Source: Pseudomonas entomophila (GTDB taxonomy: Bacteria > Pseudomonadota > Gammaproteobacteria > Pseudomonadales > Pseudomonadaceae). Taken from it: 64,000 nt of DNA. This document shows, in pieces, positions 1-11,665 of the stretch. The notes below the pieces were generated by a model. It had not been told where the DNA came from. It saw only the letters and a program-made list of their open reading frames with translations, and did no database searches. Where the stretch lies: positions 3,780,501-3,844,500 of the forward strand of contig NZ_CP063832.1 of NCBI RefSeq assembly GCF_023277925.1, written 5' to 3'. Position 1 is the stretch's first letter; every line of letters starts with the position of its first letter. Position numbers and translations under genes: made by a program.

Positions 1-1931
1 GCACCGCCCCGCAGGCCATAGCGCAAGTCAATGTCCCAATAACCGTCGTCCAGACAGTGCAGAAACGGCCCCCATACCAGCGGCTCGCCTTCCGAGCGAA
101 TACGGAACTGCTGCTCATGCTCCAGCCATTGCACCCGGTAAACTTCGGGCCGGATCCTGACGTAAATTTTGCCTCCGTCCAGGAACGTACCTTTACCCCC
201 GCCCGTGACGCGCAGCGGCCGGGTGACCGCCAAGGTCTTCAATCGATCGCCTAAATCGCCCTGCAAGGCATCGTGCACCGGGCGTATCGCTTTGAACTCC
301 TCAGTCGTTTCAGGCACCCGCCCGCCCCAATGTTGCTTGTCCAGCGCCATTTGTGCGGCACGTTGCTCTTGCGCAGCCTGGGCAGCGATACGCTCCGACT
401 CGGTAAGAAACGCTCTGGTCGCCGTGAGTTGCGATATATCCCCTGCCAGCGGCAAGGCATTGAGCAACCCGAATACGAGCCGTTGCGCGCCCTCGATCTC
501 TTCATCGCGGCCATGCGCGGCGACCATTTCACCGGCACCCACTGCCAGCAGCCCAACGCCCAAAGCTACGGCCACCGGCGCCAATGCCGGAATTGCCACA
601 GCAAGCCCTCCAACAATGTTGGCTGCCAGCTCCACACCGTAGGCTGTTAGCTTGCTGTAATACTTCCCCTGCGTGCCGATATCATAATCAGCATCACTGA
701 ACAGCCGTTCCCGGATGCGGTCACGGAAGTCGCTCATGGGATAGGGATACAGGGCATCGCCGAATGTGATGATTTCGTGCGGATACCAATGCCCTGTGGC
801 GTCATTCAGTCGATTGGGATGAGCCCCAAGCCCGGCCAGCGCGGTATTGACACCGCTGAAGAAGATACCATCCTCCCTGTCTTTGCTACGGAAGTGGCTG
901 GCAATAGCTGCCCGTTTGCGAGGATCGCGGCATTGGTGCGCAATCCAGTCGCGCAGTTCATCGGCGTTGGCGAACCCATGCAGTGGCGAAGCGTTTCCGG
1001 GGATGTATAGCACCTTGTGCTCCCGCCCCTGTTCGCCAATGACGATGATGTCACTCGACTCATACCCATAGATCCTCAGCGTCGACAGGGTACGGGTATG
1101 CGAGACGGGATTGTCGGCAAAGTAGCGAAACGATGTTCTGTCCCAACTGGTATTGGGGCTGAGCATCAAGCTTTTCAGCACCAACGCCGCATGTTCTGTA
1201 GCTAACGAGCCCTCGTCACGCTGCAGCAGGGCTGCCCGTACAAGGTTACCTTTGATCATCAAGTGATAGGCATGGCCATGGTTGCTCCAGAAGTGGCGCA
1301 GATACTCCAGGTAATGGCCCTGCAACTTTGCGTTCCAGATGAATGAGCGAAAAGCGGCGGGATCCAGATCAACCTGTGTTGCCGCCCCATAGGTTTGAGG
1401 GTAAGTGCGCCGATAGATGCCATCATAAGCTTCGCTGGAGGACAACGACGCAGAAGAAAGCGGAACCATCTGGTTCACCTCATATCCTTCTTTGCGCCAA
1501 GCCATCGGATGCCCCAGATGGTCAAACCAGCGGCCATTCCCCTGTTGCTGCCAGTTGGCAATCATTGCCTGCGTCAAGGTCATTTCATGAGCCACTTGAG
1601 CACGCCAAGGTCCCTCTTTCACCCGGGCTAGCTCAACATACAGGGTGGTCAGAACCAGGTTGTCAGGGTCTTCTTCCAGGCCTCGTTGGGCCAAGTATTC
1701 ACGCAGAGCCACCTGAGCGAAGTCGTGAGGGGTTTGAACGGTGACGTGTTCACGATCGAAGCCTTGCTTGATCGACAGCAGGATATCTTCATCATCCTCC
1801 GACGCTGCTGGGATGATTGACGCAAAATGGTACTGGCCGTTTTCGAAAGTGCTGCCGGGATAGGTTGCCGGTTCGGGACTGAAGGGCTCGCCTGGAGCAG
1901 GATACTCGGGATGGGGTGGGCGATAGATCAT
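1..1931 (-). CDS. DUF6543 (dermonecrotic toxin domain) large protein, 3' end cut off
   Basis: The reading frame stays open from the ATG at 1931 to the window edge, giving 643 residues and no stop, so the protein is longer than seen. AAGGAAC lies about 8 bases before the ATG. The middle (about residues 200-420) resembles the DUF6543 domain of very large Pseudomonas proteins: an LRIYGYESSDIIVI stretch, VLYIPGN, a DELRDWI helix, then SGVNTALAGLG. A hydrophobic Ala/Val/Gly-rich segment (about residues 445-475, AVAIPALAPVAVALGVG) follows and could insert in a membrane. No signal peptide is seen. Members of this family are often annotated as secreted toxins and can carry leucine-rich repeats and a NEL ubiquitin-ligase domain further on; that part would lie outside the window. 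The family assignment is from pattern memory; toxin activity is inference. Confidence 0.7.
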   Translation of the reverse strand, partial: MIYRPPHPEYPAPGEPFSPEPATYPGSTFENGQYHFASIIPAASEDDEDILLSIKQGFDREHVTVQTPHDFAQVALREYLAQRGLEEDPDNLVLTTLYVELARVKEGPWRAQVAHEMTLTQAMIANWQQQGNGRWFDHLGHPMAWRKEGYEVNQMVPLSSASLSSSEAYDGIYRRTYPQTYGAATQVDLDPAAFRSFIWNAKLQGHYLEYLRHFWSNHGHAYHLMIKGNLVRAALLQRDEGSLATEHAALVLKSLMLSPNTSWDRTSFRYFADNPVSHTRTLSTLRIYGYESSDIIVIGEQGREHKVLYIPGNASPLHGFANADELRDWIAHQCRDPRKRAAIASHFRSKDREDGIFFSGVNTALAGLGAHPNRLNDATGHWYPHEIITFGDALYPYPMSDFRDRIRERLFSDADYDIGTQGKYYSKLTAYGVELAANIVGGLAVAIPALAPVAVALGVGLLAVGAGEMVAAHGRDEEIEGAQRLVFGLLNALPLAGDISQLTATRAFLTESERIAAQAAQEQRAAQMALDKQHWGGRVPETTEEFKAIRPVHDALQGDLGDRLKTLAVTRPLRVTGGGKGTFLDGGKIYVRIRPEVYRVQWLEHEQQFRIRSEGEPLVWGPFLHCLDDGYWDIDLRYGLRGG

Positions 1932-2067
1932 ACGTGGGTTCCTTGAACCTTAGGTGAGAGGATTCAAGGTAATGTTGAGTATGAAACCTCATGCGCTACA
2001 TAGATAACACCTCTGGATTCAATAGTTTCACCGGCCCGAGTCGCACAGCGTCGTCGACATCGGATAC

Positions 2068-2096
2068 AAAAAAACCCGCATCATTGCGGGTTTTTT
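2068..2096 (-). terminator. Rho-independent terminator after the PqiC-like gene
   Basis: A stem of AAAAAACCCGCA and its complement closes on a TCAT loop and has A/T runs on both sides, so it can work in both directions. It lies 12 bases past the stop of the minus-strand lipoprotein gene, which it most likely ends. Confidence 0.85.
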
Positions 2097-2108
2097 CTAG
2101 CGTTCACA

Positions 2109-2819
2109 TCAGAACCGGAATACTTCCATGTCCGTGCGAATCGGCGAGGCCATGGGGATCTTCGGCTTTTCCGGCTCTTTCTTCACCTGTACCGGCGCGG
2201 CTTGCTTGCGTGGGGCCTCTTCAGCGACGGCCGGCTGGTTAGCCAGTGGCTTGACCGCCGTGCTTAGTTGTTCGGCCAGCTTCTGCAACAGTTGCCCCTG
2301 GGCCTGTACCTGAGCTGACTCGCTGCCGGCATGCGGTTGCTCAAGGTGCACGATACGGTTGTCACGCACCTGGCCACGACGATCCAGCAAGCGCCACTGG
2401 GCATCGAGAATGGCTGGCTGGTTCTTGCCTGAGTCCAGGCGGGTAATCGAAAGCAGCACCTGCACGTCCGGCGTGAACCCGGTGCTCGCCGGGGCCAGCA
2501 CCACACGCTGGCTATCCAGGCGCCAGGCCAGTTGGCGAACCAGCAGTTGATCGATATCCGACGAAAGGCTGCCCGCCCAACGGCCATCGGTTGCCGCGGT
2601 CAGGCTGCCATCGGTCTGGCGTTGCAGGAAGGTCTCGCGTTGCAGGTAGTCGGCCACCGAAACAGGGCCAAGCACCACCGCCATGCCCGCCGCCTGGGAG
2701 GGCTGGGCGGGATCACCGCTGTCGAGCTGGTACAGGGCGACCGGCTGGTGCATGCTGCACCCGCTCAGGCCCAGCAGGCCAGTCATCAGCAGCGCAAATG
2801 GAAGGCGCAGAAATTTCAT
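2109..2819 (-). CDS. PqiC-family (DUF330) outer-membrane lipoprotein
   Basis: This 236-residue protein has a lipoprotein signal with lipobox LSGC at residues 18-21, so Cys21 would be lipidated. The following region, with VALYQLD near the start and LGPVSVADYLQRE near residue 50, is typical of the PqiC/DUF330 family. In enterics PqiC is the outer-membrane partner of the MCE proteins PqiA and PqiB, which move lipids between membranes. The C-terminal 50 residues are a charged, Pro/Lys-rich tail that is probably disordered. No PqiA or PqiB gene is nearby: the gene stands alone 175 bases downstream of parC and ends at a strong terminator. The family call is fairly firm; the partner is unknown. Confidence 0.8.
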   Translation of the reverse strand: MKFLRLPFALLMTGLLGLSGCSMHQPVALYQLDSGDPAQPSQAAGMAVVLGPVSVADYLQRETFLQRQTDGSLTAATDGRWAGSLSSDIDQLLVRQLAWRLDSQRVVLAPASTGFTPDVQVLLSITRLDSGKNQPAILDAQWRLLDRRGQVRDNRIVHLEQPHAGSESAQVQAQGQLLQKLAEQLSTAVKPLANQPAVAEEAPRKQAAPVQVKKEPEKPKIPMASPIRTDMEVFRF

Positions 2820-2994
2820 TCATCCCATCCAGGCGGTCGTCACCAGACGGACCGCAGTGATACTCATGTAGATTCATACGGGCACTCGGCCACGCCGGCG
2901 CCACAAGCGCACTATCATCCGCGAAATGGCCGCCAGACTCCAGCATTTCCGCCTGAAGCGGCGCCGAAAGCGCCGCAGCAGACAGCCCATGCAC

Positions 2995-5775
<2,781 letters not shown>

Positions 5776-5779
<4 letters not shown>

Positions 5780-6762
5780 GGGTTGGCGCTCCAGCCGCCG
5801 GCCGGCGCGTCGAAGCGCCAGACGATCGGCCGCGCTTCGCCATCCACGCGGGGGCGATCATTGTTGTCGATACCGATCCAGGCGCCGCGCTTGTCGATCA
5901 CCAGCGCCTCGGCCAGGCCGTAGGGCTGCGTGTAGCGCCGCGACTCGACCAGGGCATCGGCGGCGAACGACCAGCAGCGCTCTACCTCGCCGCTTTCGGT
6001 ATCGCGACGGCAAATTCGGTAGGCGTTGCGTTCGAGGGTATACAGCTTGCCCTCGAACCAGGCCAGGTCGGCGAAATCCCTCGATACAGGGCGGGCTTCC
6101 GGGAACTGCGGCGGCTGCATCTCGACACCGGCTTCACTGAGCAGCACGCAACTGCGCCCGCAGGTCCACACCGACTGCTGGCGCTGCACGGCGAGCAGGC
6201 CTCGCCGCTCACGCTCGGCGGCCAACCACAGACGGTCACCCGCCGGATTGATCGTCAGCCCTTCGAACAGTGCATTGAAGTGCAGCAGCATGCCGCTGCC
6301 CCGTGCCTGGCGGACCATGGCCTGGTCGATCCTAAGCCAGTTCGGCTCGCCGTCGACCGGCAATTGCAGCACGGCGGCATGGGCCTCGCTGACCACATAG
6401 AGGTTGCCGGCCTGGTCACAGGTAATGCCCTCAAGGTCCAGAGAGCCACCACGGATATACGACGCCGCCCAGTTGCGCGACTTCAGCCCCCATGGCAGGC
6501 CGGTGTCCGGCACGTCCGGAGGGGTAAACACCAGCGGCTGGGCACTCCAGGTCGCGTTGTCCTGATCCAGCCGATAGATGCGGTCATCATCCCGGTCGGA
6601 AACCGCCCACAACGCGCCCCGGCACAAGGCCAGGCCCGAGAGGTTGCCGCCACGCATGCCATCGACGGCGTGCTCACTGGTGAGCTTGAGCTCCGGCCAG
6701 TTGCCCGCCTGGGCCTGCAAGGCGAACAACGCCAGGCAGGTTGCCAGGAGCAGACGAATCAA
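5776..6762 (-). CDS. Phytase-like esterase, exported
   Basis: This 328-residue protein has a signal peptide, with likely cleavage after ALQAQA near residue 19. The mature part has beta-propeller features of the 'esterase-like activity of phytase' family: NLSGLALCRGALWAVSDRDDD near the start, a DLEGITCD repeat and a GLAEALVIDKRGAWIGIDNND blade near the end. The start is an unusual TTG at 6762, overlapping the parE stop as TTGA, with GAGG about six bases upstream inside parE; no in-frame ATG comes earlier. It sits between parE and the retropepsin gene and overlaps both by four bases. Enzyme activity is inferred from the family only. Confidence 0.8.
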
Positions 6763-8663
6763 ACCATGACCTCGGCCAGGTTGCCCTTGGTCTCCAGCCA
6801 GCTCTTGCGGTCACCGGCGCGCTTCTTGGCCAGCAGCTTGTCCATCAGCTCGCAGGTAGCCTGCACGTCGTCCAGCGTGAGCTGGACCAGGCGACGGGTG
6901 TTCGGGTCCATGGTGGTCTCGCGCAGCTGCGGCGGGTTCATCTCACCCAGGCCCTTGAATCGGGTGACCTGGGGTTTGCCGCGCTTCTTCTCGGCGACCA
7001 GGCGATCGAGGATGCCGTCGCGCTCGGCTTCGTCCAGGGCGTAGTAGATCTCCTTGCCCAAGTCGATGCGGAACAGCGGCGGCATGGCCACATAGACGTG
7101 GCCGGCCTCTACCAGCGGGCGGAAATGCTGGACGAACAGCGCGCACAGCAACGTGGCGATGTGCAGGCCGTCGGAGTCGGCGTCGGCGAGGATGCAGACC
7201 TTGCCGTAGCGCAGTTGCGAGAGGTCGCTGGCACCCGGGTCGACGCCGATGGCCACGGCGATATTGTGCACTTCCTGGCTGGCCAGGACTTCGCCACCGT
7301 CGACTTCCCAGGTGTTGAGGATCTTGCCGCGCAGCGGCAGGATTGCCTGGAATTCCTTGTCCCGCGCCTGTTTCGCGGAGCCACCCGCAGAATCACCCTC
7401 AACCAGGAACAGCTCGGCACGCATCGGGTCCTGCCCTGCGCAGTCTGCCAGCTTGCCGGGCAGCGCCGGGCCCTGGGTGATGCGCTTGCGCTCGACTTTC
7501 TTGCTCGCTTTCAGGCGACGGCCGGCGTTGCTGATGGCCAGCTCCGCCAGTTGCATGCCCAGCTCGGGGTGGGCGTTGAGCCAAAGGCTGAAGGCGTCCT
7601 TGACCACGCCGGAGACGAACGCCGCCGCCTCGCGGGACGACAAGCGCTCCTTGGTCTGCCCGGAGAACTGCGGCTCCTGCATCTTCATCGACAGCACGAA
7701 GCTGACGCGTTCCCAGACGTCCTCGGGCGCTAGCTTGACCCCGCGCGGCAACAGGTTGCGGAACTCGCAGAACTCGCGCATGGCGTCCAGCAGGCCCTGG
7801 CGCAAGCCATTGACGTGGGTGCCGCCTTGCGCGGTGGGGATCAGGTTGACGTAGCTTTCCTGGATGCTGTCGCCACCTTCGGGCAGCCACAGCAGGGCCC
7901 AGTCGACGGCCTCCTTGTTACCGGCCAGGCTGCCGCAGAATGGCTCGTCGGGCAGGCGCAGGAACTCGCTGACCGAGTCGACGAGATACGAACGCAGGCC
8001 ATCCTCGTAGTGCCACTCGACCTTCTCGCCAGTCCCCTTGTCCTCGAAGCTGATGGACAGCCCCGGGCACAACACAGCCTTGGCCTTGAGCACATGCTTG
8101 AGGCGGCTGATGGAGAACTTCGGCGAGTCGAAGTACTTCGGATCGGGGGTGAAGTACACGCTGGTACCGGTGTTGCGCTTGCCAACGGTGCCGACCACCT
8201 CCAGCTCGCTGGCCTTGAAGCCGTCGGCGAAGGTCATCTGGTACTCGTTACCGTCGCGTTTGACCCGCACGCGGACCTGGCTCGACAAGGCGTTGACCAC
8301 CGAGATGCCGACACCGTGCAGACCGCCAGAGAACTGGTAGTTCTTGTTGGAGAACTTGCCGCCGGCGTGCAGCTTGGTGAGGATCAGTTCCACACCGCAA
8401 ACGCCCTCCTCGGGGTGGATGTCGACCGGCATGCCGCGGCCGTCATCGCTGACTTCCAGCGAGTGGTCGGCGTGGAGGATGACCTGCACCGAGCGGGCGT
8501 GACCGGCCAGGGCTTCGTCGACACTGTTGTCGATGACTTCCTGGGCCAGGTGATTGGGCCGGCTGGTGTCGGTGTACATCCCCGGCCGCTTGCGAACCGG
8601 GTCAAGGCCCGAGAGGACTTCGATGGCGTCTGCGTTATAGGCGCTAGCGCTGGGATTGGCCAT
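6759..8663 (-). CDS. parE: DNA topoisomerase IV subunit B
   Basis: ParE is the ATPase subunit of topoisomerase IV. The GHKL ATP site shows Glu42 and Asn46 in EVIDNSVDEA and the DDGRGMPVDIHP loop at 73-84. The TOPRIM part has EGDSAGGSA and DADSDGLHIATLL for metal binding. PLRGKILNTWEVDGGEVL is the quinolone-sensitivity region in unaltered form. The 634-residue length is normal for ParE and much shorter than GyrB. Its stop overlaps the TTG start of the phytase-like gene, so the gene heads a tightly packed unit running to parC. Confidence 0.98.
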   Translation of the reverse strand: MANPSASAYNADAIEVLSGLDPVRKRPGMYTDTSRPNHLAQEVIDNSVDEALAGHARSVQVILHADHSLEVSDDGRGMPVDIHPEEGVCGVELILTKLHAGGKFSNKNYQFSGGLHGVGISVVNALSSQVRVRVKRDGNEYQMTFADGFKASELEVVGTVGKRNTGTSVYFTPDPKYFDSPKFSISRLKHVLKAKAVLCPGLSISFEDKGTGEKVEWHYEDGLRSYLVDSVSEFLRLPDEPFCGSLAGNKEAVDWALLWLPEGGDSIQESYVNLIPTAQGGTHVNGLRQGLLDAMREFCEFRNLLPRGVKLAPEDVWERVSFVLSMKMQEPQFSGQTKERLSSREAAAFVSGVVKDAFSLWLNAHPELGMQLAELAISNAGRRLKASKKVERKRITQGPALPGKLADCAGQDPMRAELFLVEGDSAGGSAKQARDKEFQAILPLRGKILNTWEVDGGEVLASQEVHNIAVAIGVDPGASDLSQLRYGKVCILADADSDGLHIATLLCALFVQHFRPLVEAGHVYVAMPPLFRIDLGKEIYYALDEAERDGILDRLVAEKKRGKPQVTRFKGLGEMNPPQLRETTMDPNTRRLVQLTLDDVQATCELMDKLLAKKRAGDRKSWLETKGNLAEVMV

Positions 8664-8696
8664 GGGGTCTCGTCGTCAGTCAGGTGAATACAAAAG

Positions 8697-9305
8697 TCAA
8701 AATACAGAAAAATCCAGCGCCGCATACTGCCCACGGGCAATACCGGCGAAGGCCAGCAAGGCCGGAAGCTCTCTGGCGAAGCCCTGGTAACTGTGGTCGC
8801 CGCCGGCCTGGATGCGCAGGGCGCAGGCGCGGTAATAGCGCTCGGCCTGGCGATAGTCCAGTGTTTCATCGGCGGTCTGCAACCACACTTGATAGCGGCT
8901 GGCGTCTTGCGGGGGCGGCACTTCCAGTTCCGCTAGCGCTTCCACATGATCGTGGGTCAGCTCCCAGGCCTCGTCGGTATAGAGGTTGCGCTGGGGGCCC
9001 AGGTAGCCGTCGAACAGCCGATGCGGCGCGACCGCCGGGTTGACCAGCAAGGCCTTGAGCCCGTGGCGCTCGGCCAGATGGGTGGCATAGTAGCCGCCGA
9101 GGGAGCTACCGACCAGCAGCGGCGCCCCCAGCTCACCAATGGCTGCCTCCAGTTGGGCGATAGCCTGGCGCGGATGGTGGTGCAGGGCCGGTACGCGCAG
9201 TTGGTCGGCCAGGCCGAGCTGCTGCATCACCGCCTCGAGCTGACGGGCCTTCTTCGACAGCGGCGAGCTGTTGAAGCCATGGATATAGAGGATGGAACCC
9301 GACAT
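8697..9305 (-). CDS. yqiA: YqiA-family alpha/beta-hydrolase esterase
   Basis: From the ATG at 9305 the product is 202 residues, close to the 193 of E. coli YqiA. It begins MSGSILYIHGFNSSP, the usual oxyanion region, and has the nucleophile elbow GSSLG with Ser68 and a C-terminal GGDHSYQGF that supplies the catalytic His. The frame is open further upstream to 9491, but that part runs through an intergenic REP palindrome, so the shorter start is preferred. The gene lies 33 bases upstream of parE on the same strand, an arrangement also known in enterics (yqiA-parE). Confidence 0.9.
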   Translation of the reverse strand: MSGSILYIHGFNSSPLSKKARQLEAVMQQLGLADQLRVPALHHHPRQAIAQLEAAIGELGAPLLVGSSLGGYYATHLAERHGLKALLVNPAVAPHRLFDGYLGPQRNLYTDEAWELTHDHVEALAELEVPPPQDASRYQVWLQTADETLDYRQAERYYRACALRIQAGGDHSYQGFARELPALLAFAGIARGQYAALDFSVF

Positions 9306-9408
9306 GCTGCCCCCGGACGCAAAGATGCGCAGTGTAGCGCGTTCGAAGGGCATTGGCGCAGCGGGGGGATTTTCGCGAAAAAGACTGCAAACGGTGCATC
9401 GCGCTTCT

Positions 9409-9492
9409 GTAGGAGCGTGTTTACCCGCGAACACCGGCGGAGCCGGTGCCAAGCACCGCAGTGCCGTCTTCGCGGGTAAACCCGCTCCCACA
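9409..9492. repeat. REP palindrome (GTAGGAGC/GGGTAAACCCGC type)
   Basis: TGTAGGAGCGTGTTTACCCGCGA on the left pairs imperfectly with TCGCGGGTAAACCCGCTCCCACA on the right; a short second dyad (CACCGGCGGAGCCGGTG) lies between. It fills most of the cpdA-yqiA gap. Confidence 0.85.
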
Positions 9493-9527
9493 GAAATTGT
9501 GTCGCCTGTGAGCTTGCAAGCAGCCTC

Positions 9528-10331
9528 TCAATACCCTGGGCTGTCGAAGTCCAGCTTCACCTCGAAATCGAGCGCCCGTTCCACCCCGGTTTCCAACCGT
9601 CCGTCGTCATGCAACCGCAGCCAGCGATACCCCGGCTGCTCCTCGCTCACCTTGAATGCCTCGCTGCGGGGCGCGAACTGGATGCAGGTCGACGGTGTGG
9701 CGAGGTAACGGACACCATCACGCAGCTCATCCCATTCCTGATGAATATGCCCCCAGAGCAAGGCTTTCACCTGTGGATAACGCTTGAGACGCAGCAACAG
9801 TTCATCGGCATTGCGCAAACCAATCGGCGCGATCCAGGCGCAACCGATATCCACCGGCTGGTGATGGCAGCACACCAGGCAATGGCGCTCACCGACATCG
9901 GCCAGCGCCTGGTCCAGCACGGCCAGCTGATCGTCCGCCAACAACCCAAACGTGGCACCTACAACCGCCGAATCGAGCATGACGATGCGCCATTGGCCAA
10001 TGTCGGTCACGGCCTGCACCAGCTCTGGCGCCACGGTCTGCATCACCTGAGCTTCGTCATGGTTGCCTGGCAGCCAGCGCGAAGGTGCGCCGAACACTCC
10101 CGTCAATTGGCGGAAAGCGTCGTAGGAGGCCTCGCTGGCATCCTGGGACAGGTCGCCCGTGCATAGCAGTAAGTCAATGCGCGGCTGCTCGCGCAGGACC
10201 TGGCCGACCACATGCTCAAGGCTGTCGCGAGTAATGAGGCCCAGCAGGCTGCCTGCCGGGTCGGCGAACAGGTGAGCGTCGGTCAGTTGCACCACGTGAA
10301 CGGGTGACGGAGGCGAAAGTGGTTGCGGCAA
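9528..10331 (-). CDS. cpdA: 3',5'-cyclic-AMP phosphodiesterase
   Basis: The 267-residue protein is a calcineurin-like metallophosphoesterase. Metal-binding motifs are in order: Asp18-x-His20 in LTDAHLF, GDLSQD, GNHDE, CCHHQP and GHIHQE. CpdA hydrolyses cAMP to AMP and so tunes Vfr/Crp signalling. A TTG start at 10331 is supported by a strong GAGGAG about seven bases upstream, and no ATG is available before the first metal motif. In many gammaproteobacteria cpdA lies with nudF, the DUF1249 gene, yqiA and parE as here. Family and context agree well. Confidence 0.93.
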   Translation of the reverse strand: MPQPLSPPSPVHVVQLTDAHLFADPAGSLLGLITRDSLEHVVGQVLREQPRIDLLLCTGDLSQDASEASYDAFRQLTGVFGAPSRWLPGNHDEAQVMQTVAPELVQAVTDIGQWRIVMLDSAVVGATFGLLADDQLAVLDQALADVGERHCLVCCHHQPVDIGCAWIAPIGLRNADELLLRLKRYPQVKALLWGHIHQEWDELRDGVRYLATPSTCIQFAPRSEAFKVSEEQPGYRWLRLHDDGRLETGVERALDFEVKLDFDSPGY

Positions 10332-10416
10332 CGGCCGTCTCCTCGAGCGGATTCAGCACGGATTATGGCGGGGGATCGGCTTCGAGCAAACTCTCGAAAC
10401 CGACCTGCATCACATT

Positions 10417-10869
10417 TCAGCGCACCGCTTCCAGTTCATGGCCGCAAGCCAGGCAGTGGCTCAGCCACTCACCGAGGAACAGGTTGAGTTGGGCTTTTTC
10501 GTCCGGTTGATGCATCGCCGTGTTGGGGTACGGGTAGATGCTACGCAGGCGGCGGGTGTGCTCGGCGCTGACCACTTCCGCCATACGCGCGTCGTGATAG
10601 ACCTGCACTTCCAGGGCCGGCACGGGCAGCCACGGCAGGCTGTGTTCCTGGCGCACCCGCAGCGTGGTGGTGTAGGGGCAGGCCAGCACCACGTCGAGCA
10701 CCAGCACACCGAGCATCTGGTCACCCTGAGTCATGCCGATGCGCCGCGAACTTTGCGTGGTGCGCATGTCCGGCAGCAGGCGCATCAGGCGGGCATAGTT
10801 GGCCTCGCAGGCAGTCTGCAGCCCGACCAGGTCGACCCGATAGCGCTCGCGCAGCAGGTTCACTTCCAC
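10417..10869 (-). CDS. DUF1249 protein
   Basis: This 150-residue soluble protein starts MEVNLLRERYRVDLVGLQ, with the ANYARLMRLLPDM segment near residue 25 that marks the DUF1249 (YqiB) family. Its function is unknown. The start overlaps the nudF stop by ten bases and cpdA follows 85 bases downstream, so it belongs to the nudF-cpdA-yqiA-parE neighbourhood also kept in E. coli. The C-terminal CLACGHELEAV resembles a metal-binding knuckle with only two Cys and one His visible. Confidence 0.88.
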   Translation of the reverse strand: MEVNLLRERYRVDLVGLQTACEANYARLMRLLPDMRTTQSSRRIGMTQGDQMLGVLVLDVVLACPYTTTLRVRQEHSLPWLPVPALEVQVYHDARMAEVVSAEHTRRLRSIYPYPNTAMHQPDEKAQLNLFLGEWLSHCLACGHELEAVR

Positions 10870-11480
10870 ATACCTCGAACTTCGTCACGGTTCAGGGCCA
10901 GCCATTGCAGGGCGATGATCGTGGCGGCGTTGTGAATCTTGCCATCGCGCACGGCTTGCAACGCATCCTCGAATGCCCAGACGCGCACCCGGATATCTTC
11001 GCTCTCTTCTTCGAGACCATGCAGGCCGCCCGCACCTTCGCTCTCGCAACGCCCCAGGTAGAGATGGACAAATTCGTCGCTGCCGCCAGGTGATGGGAAG
11101 TACTTGGTGATAGGCCAGAGCGCCTTGAACGTCAGGCCTGCTTCTTCTTTACCTTCGCGACGGGCAACTTCTTCAGGGTCTTCCCCCTCCTTGTCGATCA
11201 GCCCAGCCACCATTTCGATGAGCCAAGGGTTGTCGACCTTGTCCAGGGCACCCACGCGGAACTGCTCGATCAACACCACTTCGTCGCGCTGCGGGTCGTA
11301 GGGCAACACGCAGACGGCGTCATGCCGCACGAACAACTCGCGGGTGAACTCACGGCTCATGCCACCGGCGAACAATTCGTGGCGCAGGTGCAGCTTGTCC
11401 AGCTTGTAGAAACCCTTGAACAACTGCTCACGCCGGGTGATCTCGACCGTCTGGGGCACCGAATTCAACGTGTCCGTCAT
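10860..11480 (-). CDS. nudF: ADP-ribose pyrophosphatase (Nudix)
   Basis: This 206-residue Nudix hydrolase splits ADP-ribose into AMP and ribose-5-phosphate. The Nudix box runs from Gly93 to about residue 115, with REGKEEAG holding the catalytic glutamates. The stretch before it, WLIEMVAGLID, is typical of the ADP-ribose-specific branch. The box has one residue more between its first Gly and Glu than the textbook pattern. It is first in the minus-strand group and overlaps the DUF1249 gene by ten bases; the 185-base gap to the divergent RsiV-like gene should hold its promoter. Confidence 0.93.
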   Translation of the reverse strand: MTDTLNSVPQTVEITRREQLFKGFYKLDKLHLRHELFAGGMSREFTRELFVRHDAVCVLPYDPQRDEVVLIEQFRVGALDKVDNPWLIEMVAGLIDKEGEDPEEVARREGKEEAGLTFKALWPITKYFPSPGGSDEFVHLYLGRCESEGAGGLHGLEEESEDIRVRVWAFEDALQAVRDGKIHNAATIIALQWLALNRDEVRGMWK

Positions 11481-11665
11481 GCAAACTCCTCATTACCTCG
11501 ATTACCGCATCGCGCAATCCTACTCTGCGAACCGCCCGGTTTCATCCCTTTCCGTCGACCGTTCGAGCGGCCAGGACAGGCGCGCCACTCTCTGTTAGCT
11601 TAGTGGCGAACTGAAGGCCGCGCAGGCGGTCCAAGGCCGATCATCACCGTTGTGCAAGGATCAAC

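Noticed and set aside
9306..9491. N-terminal extension of yqiA
   Set aside because: It translates a REP palindrome; the family starts at MSGSILYIHG.
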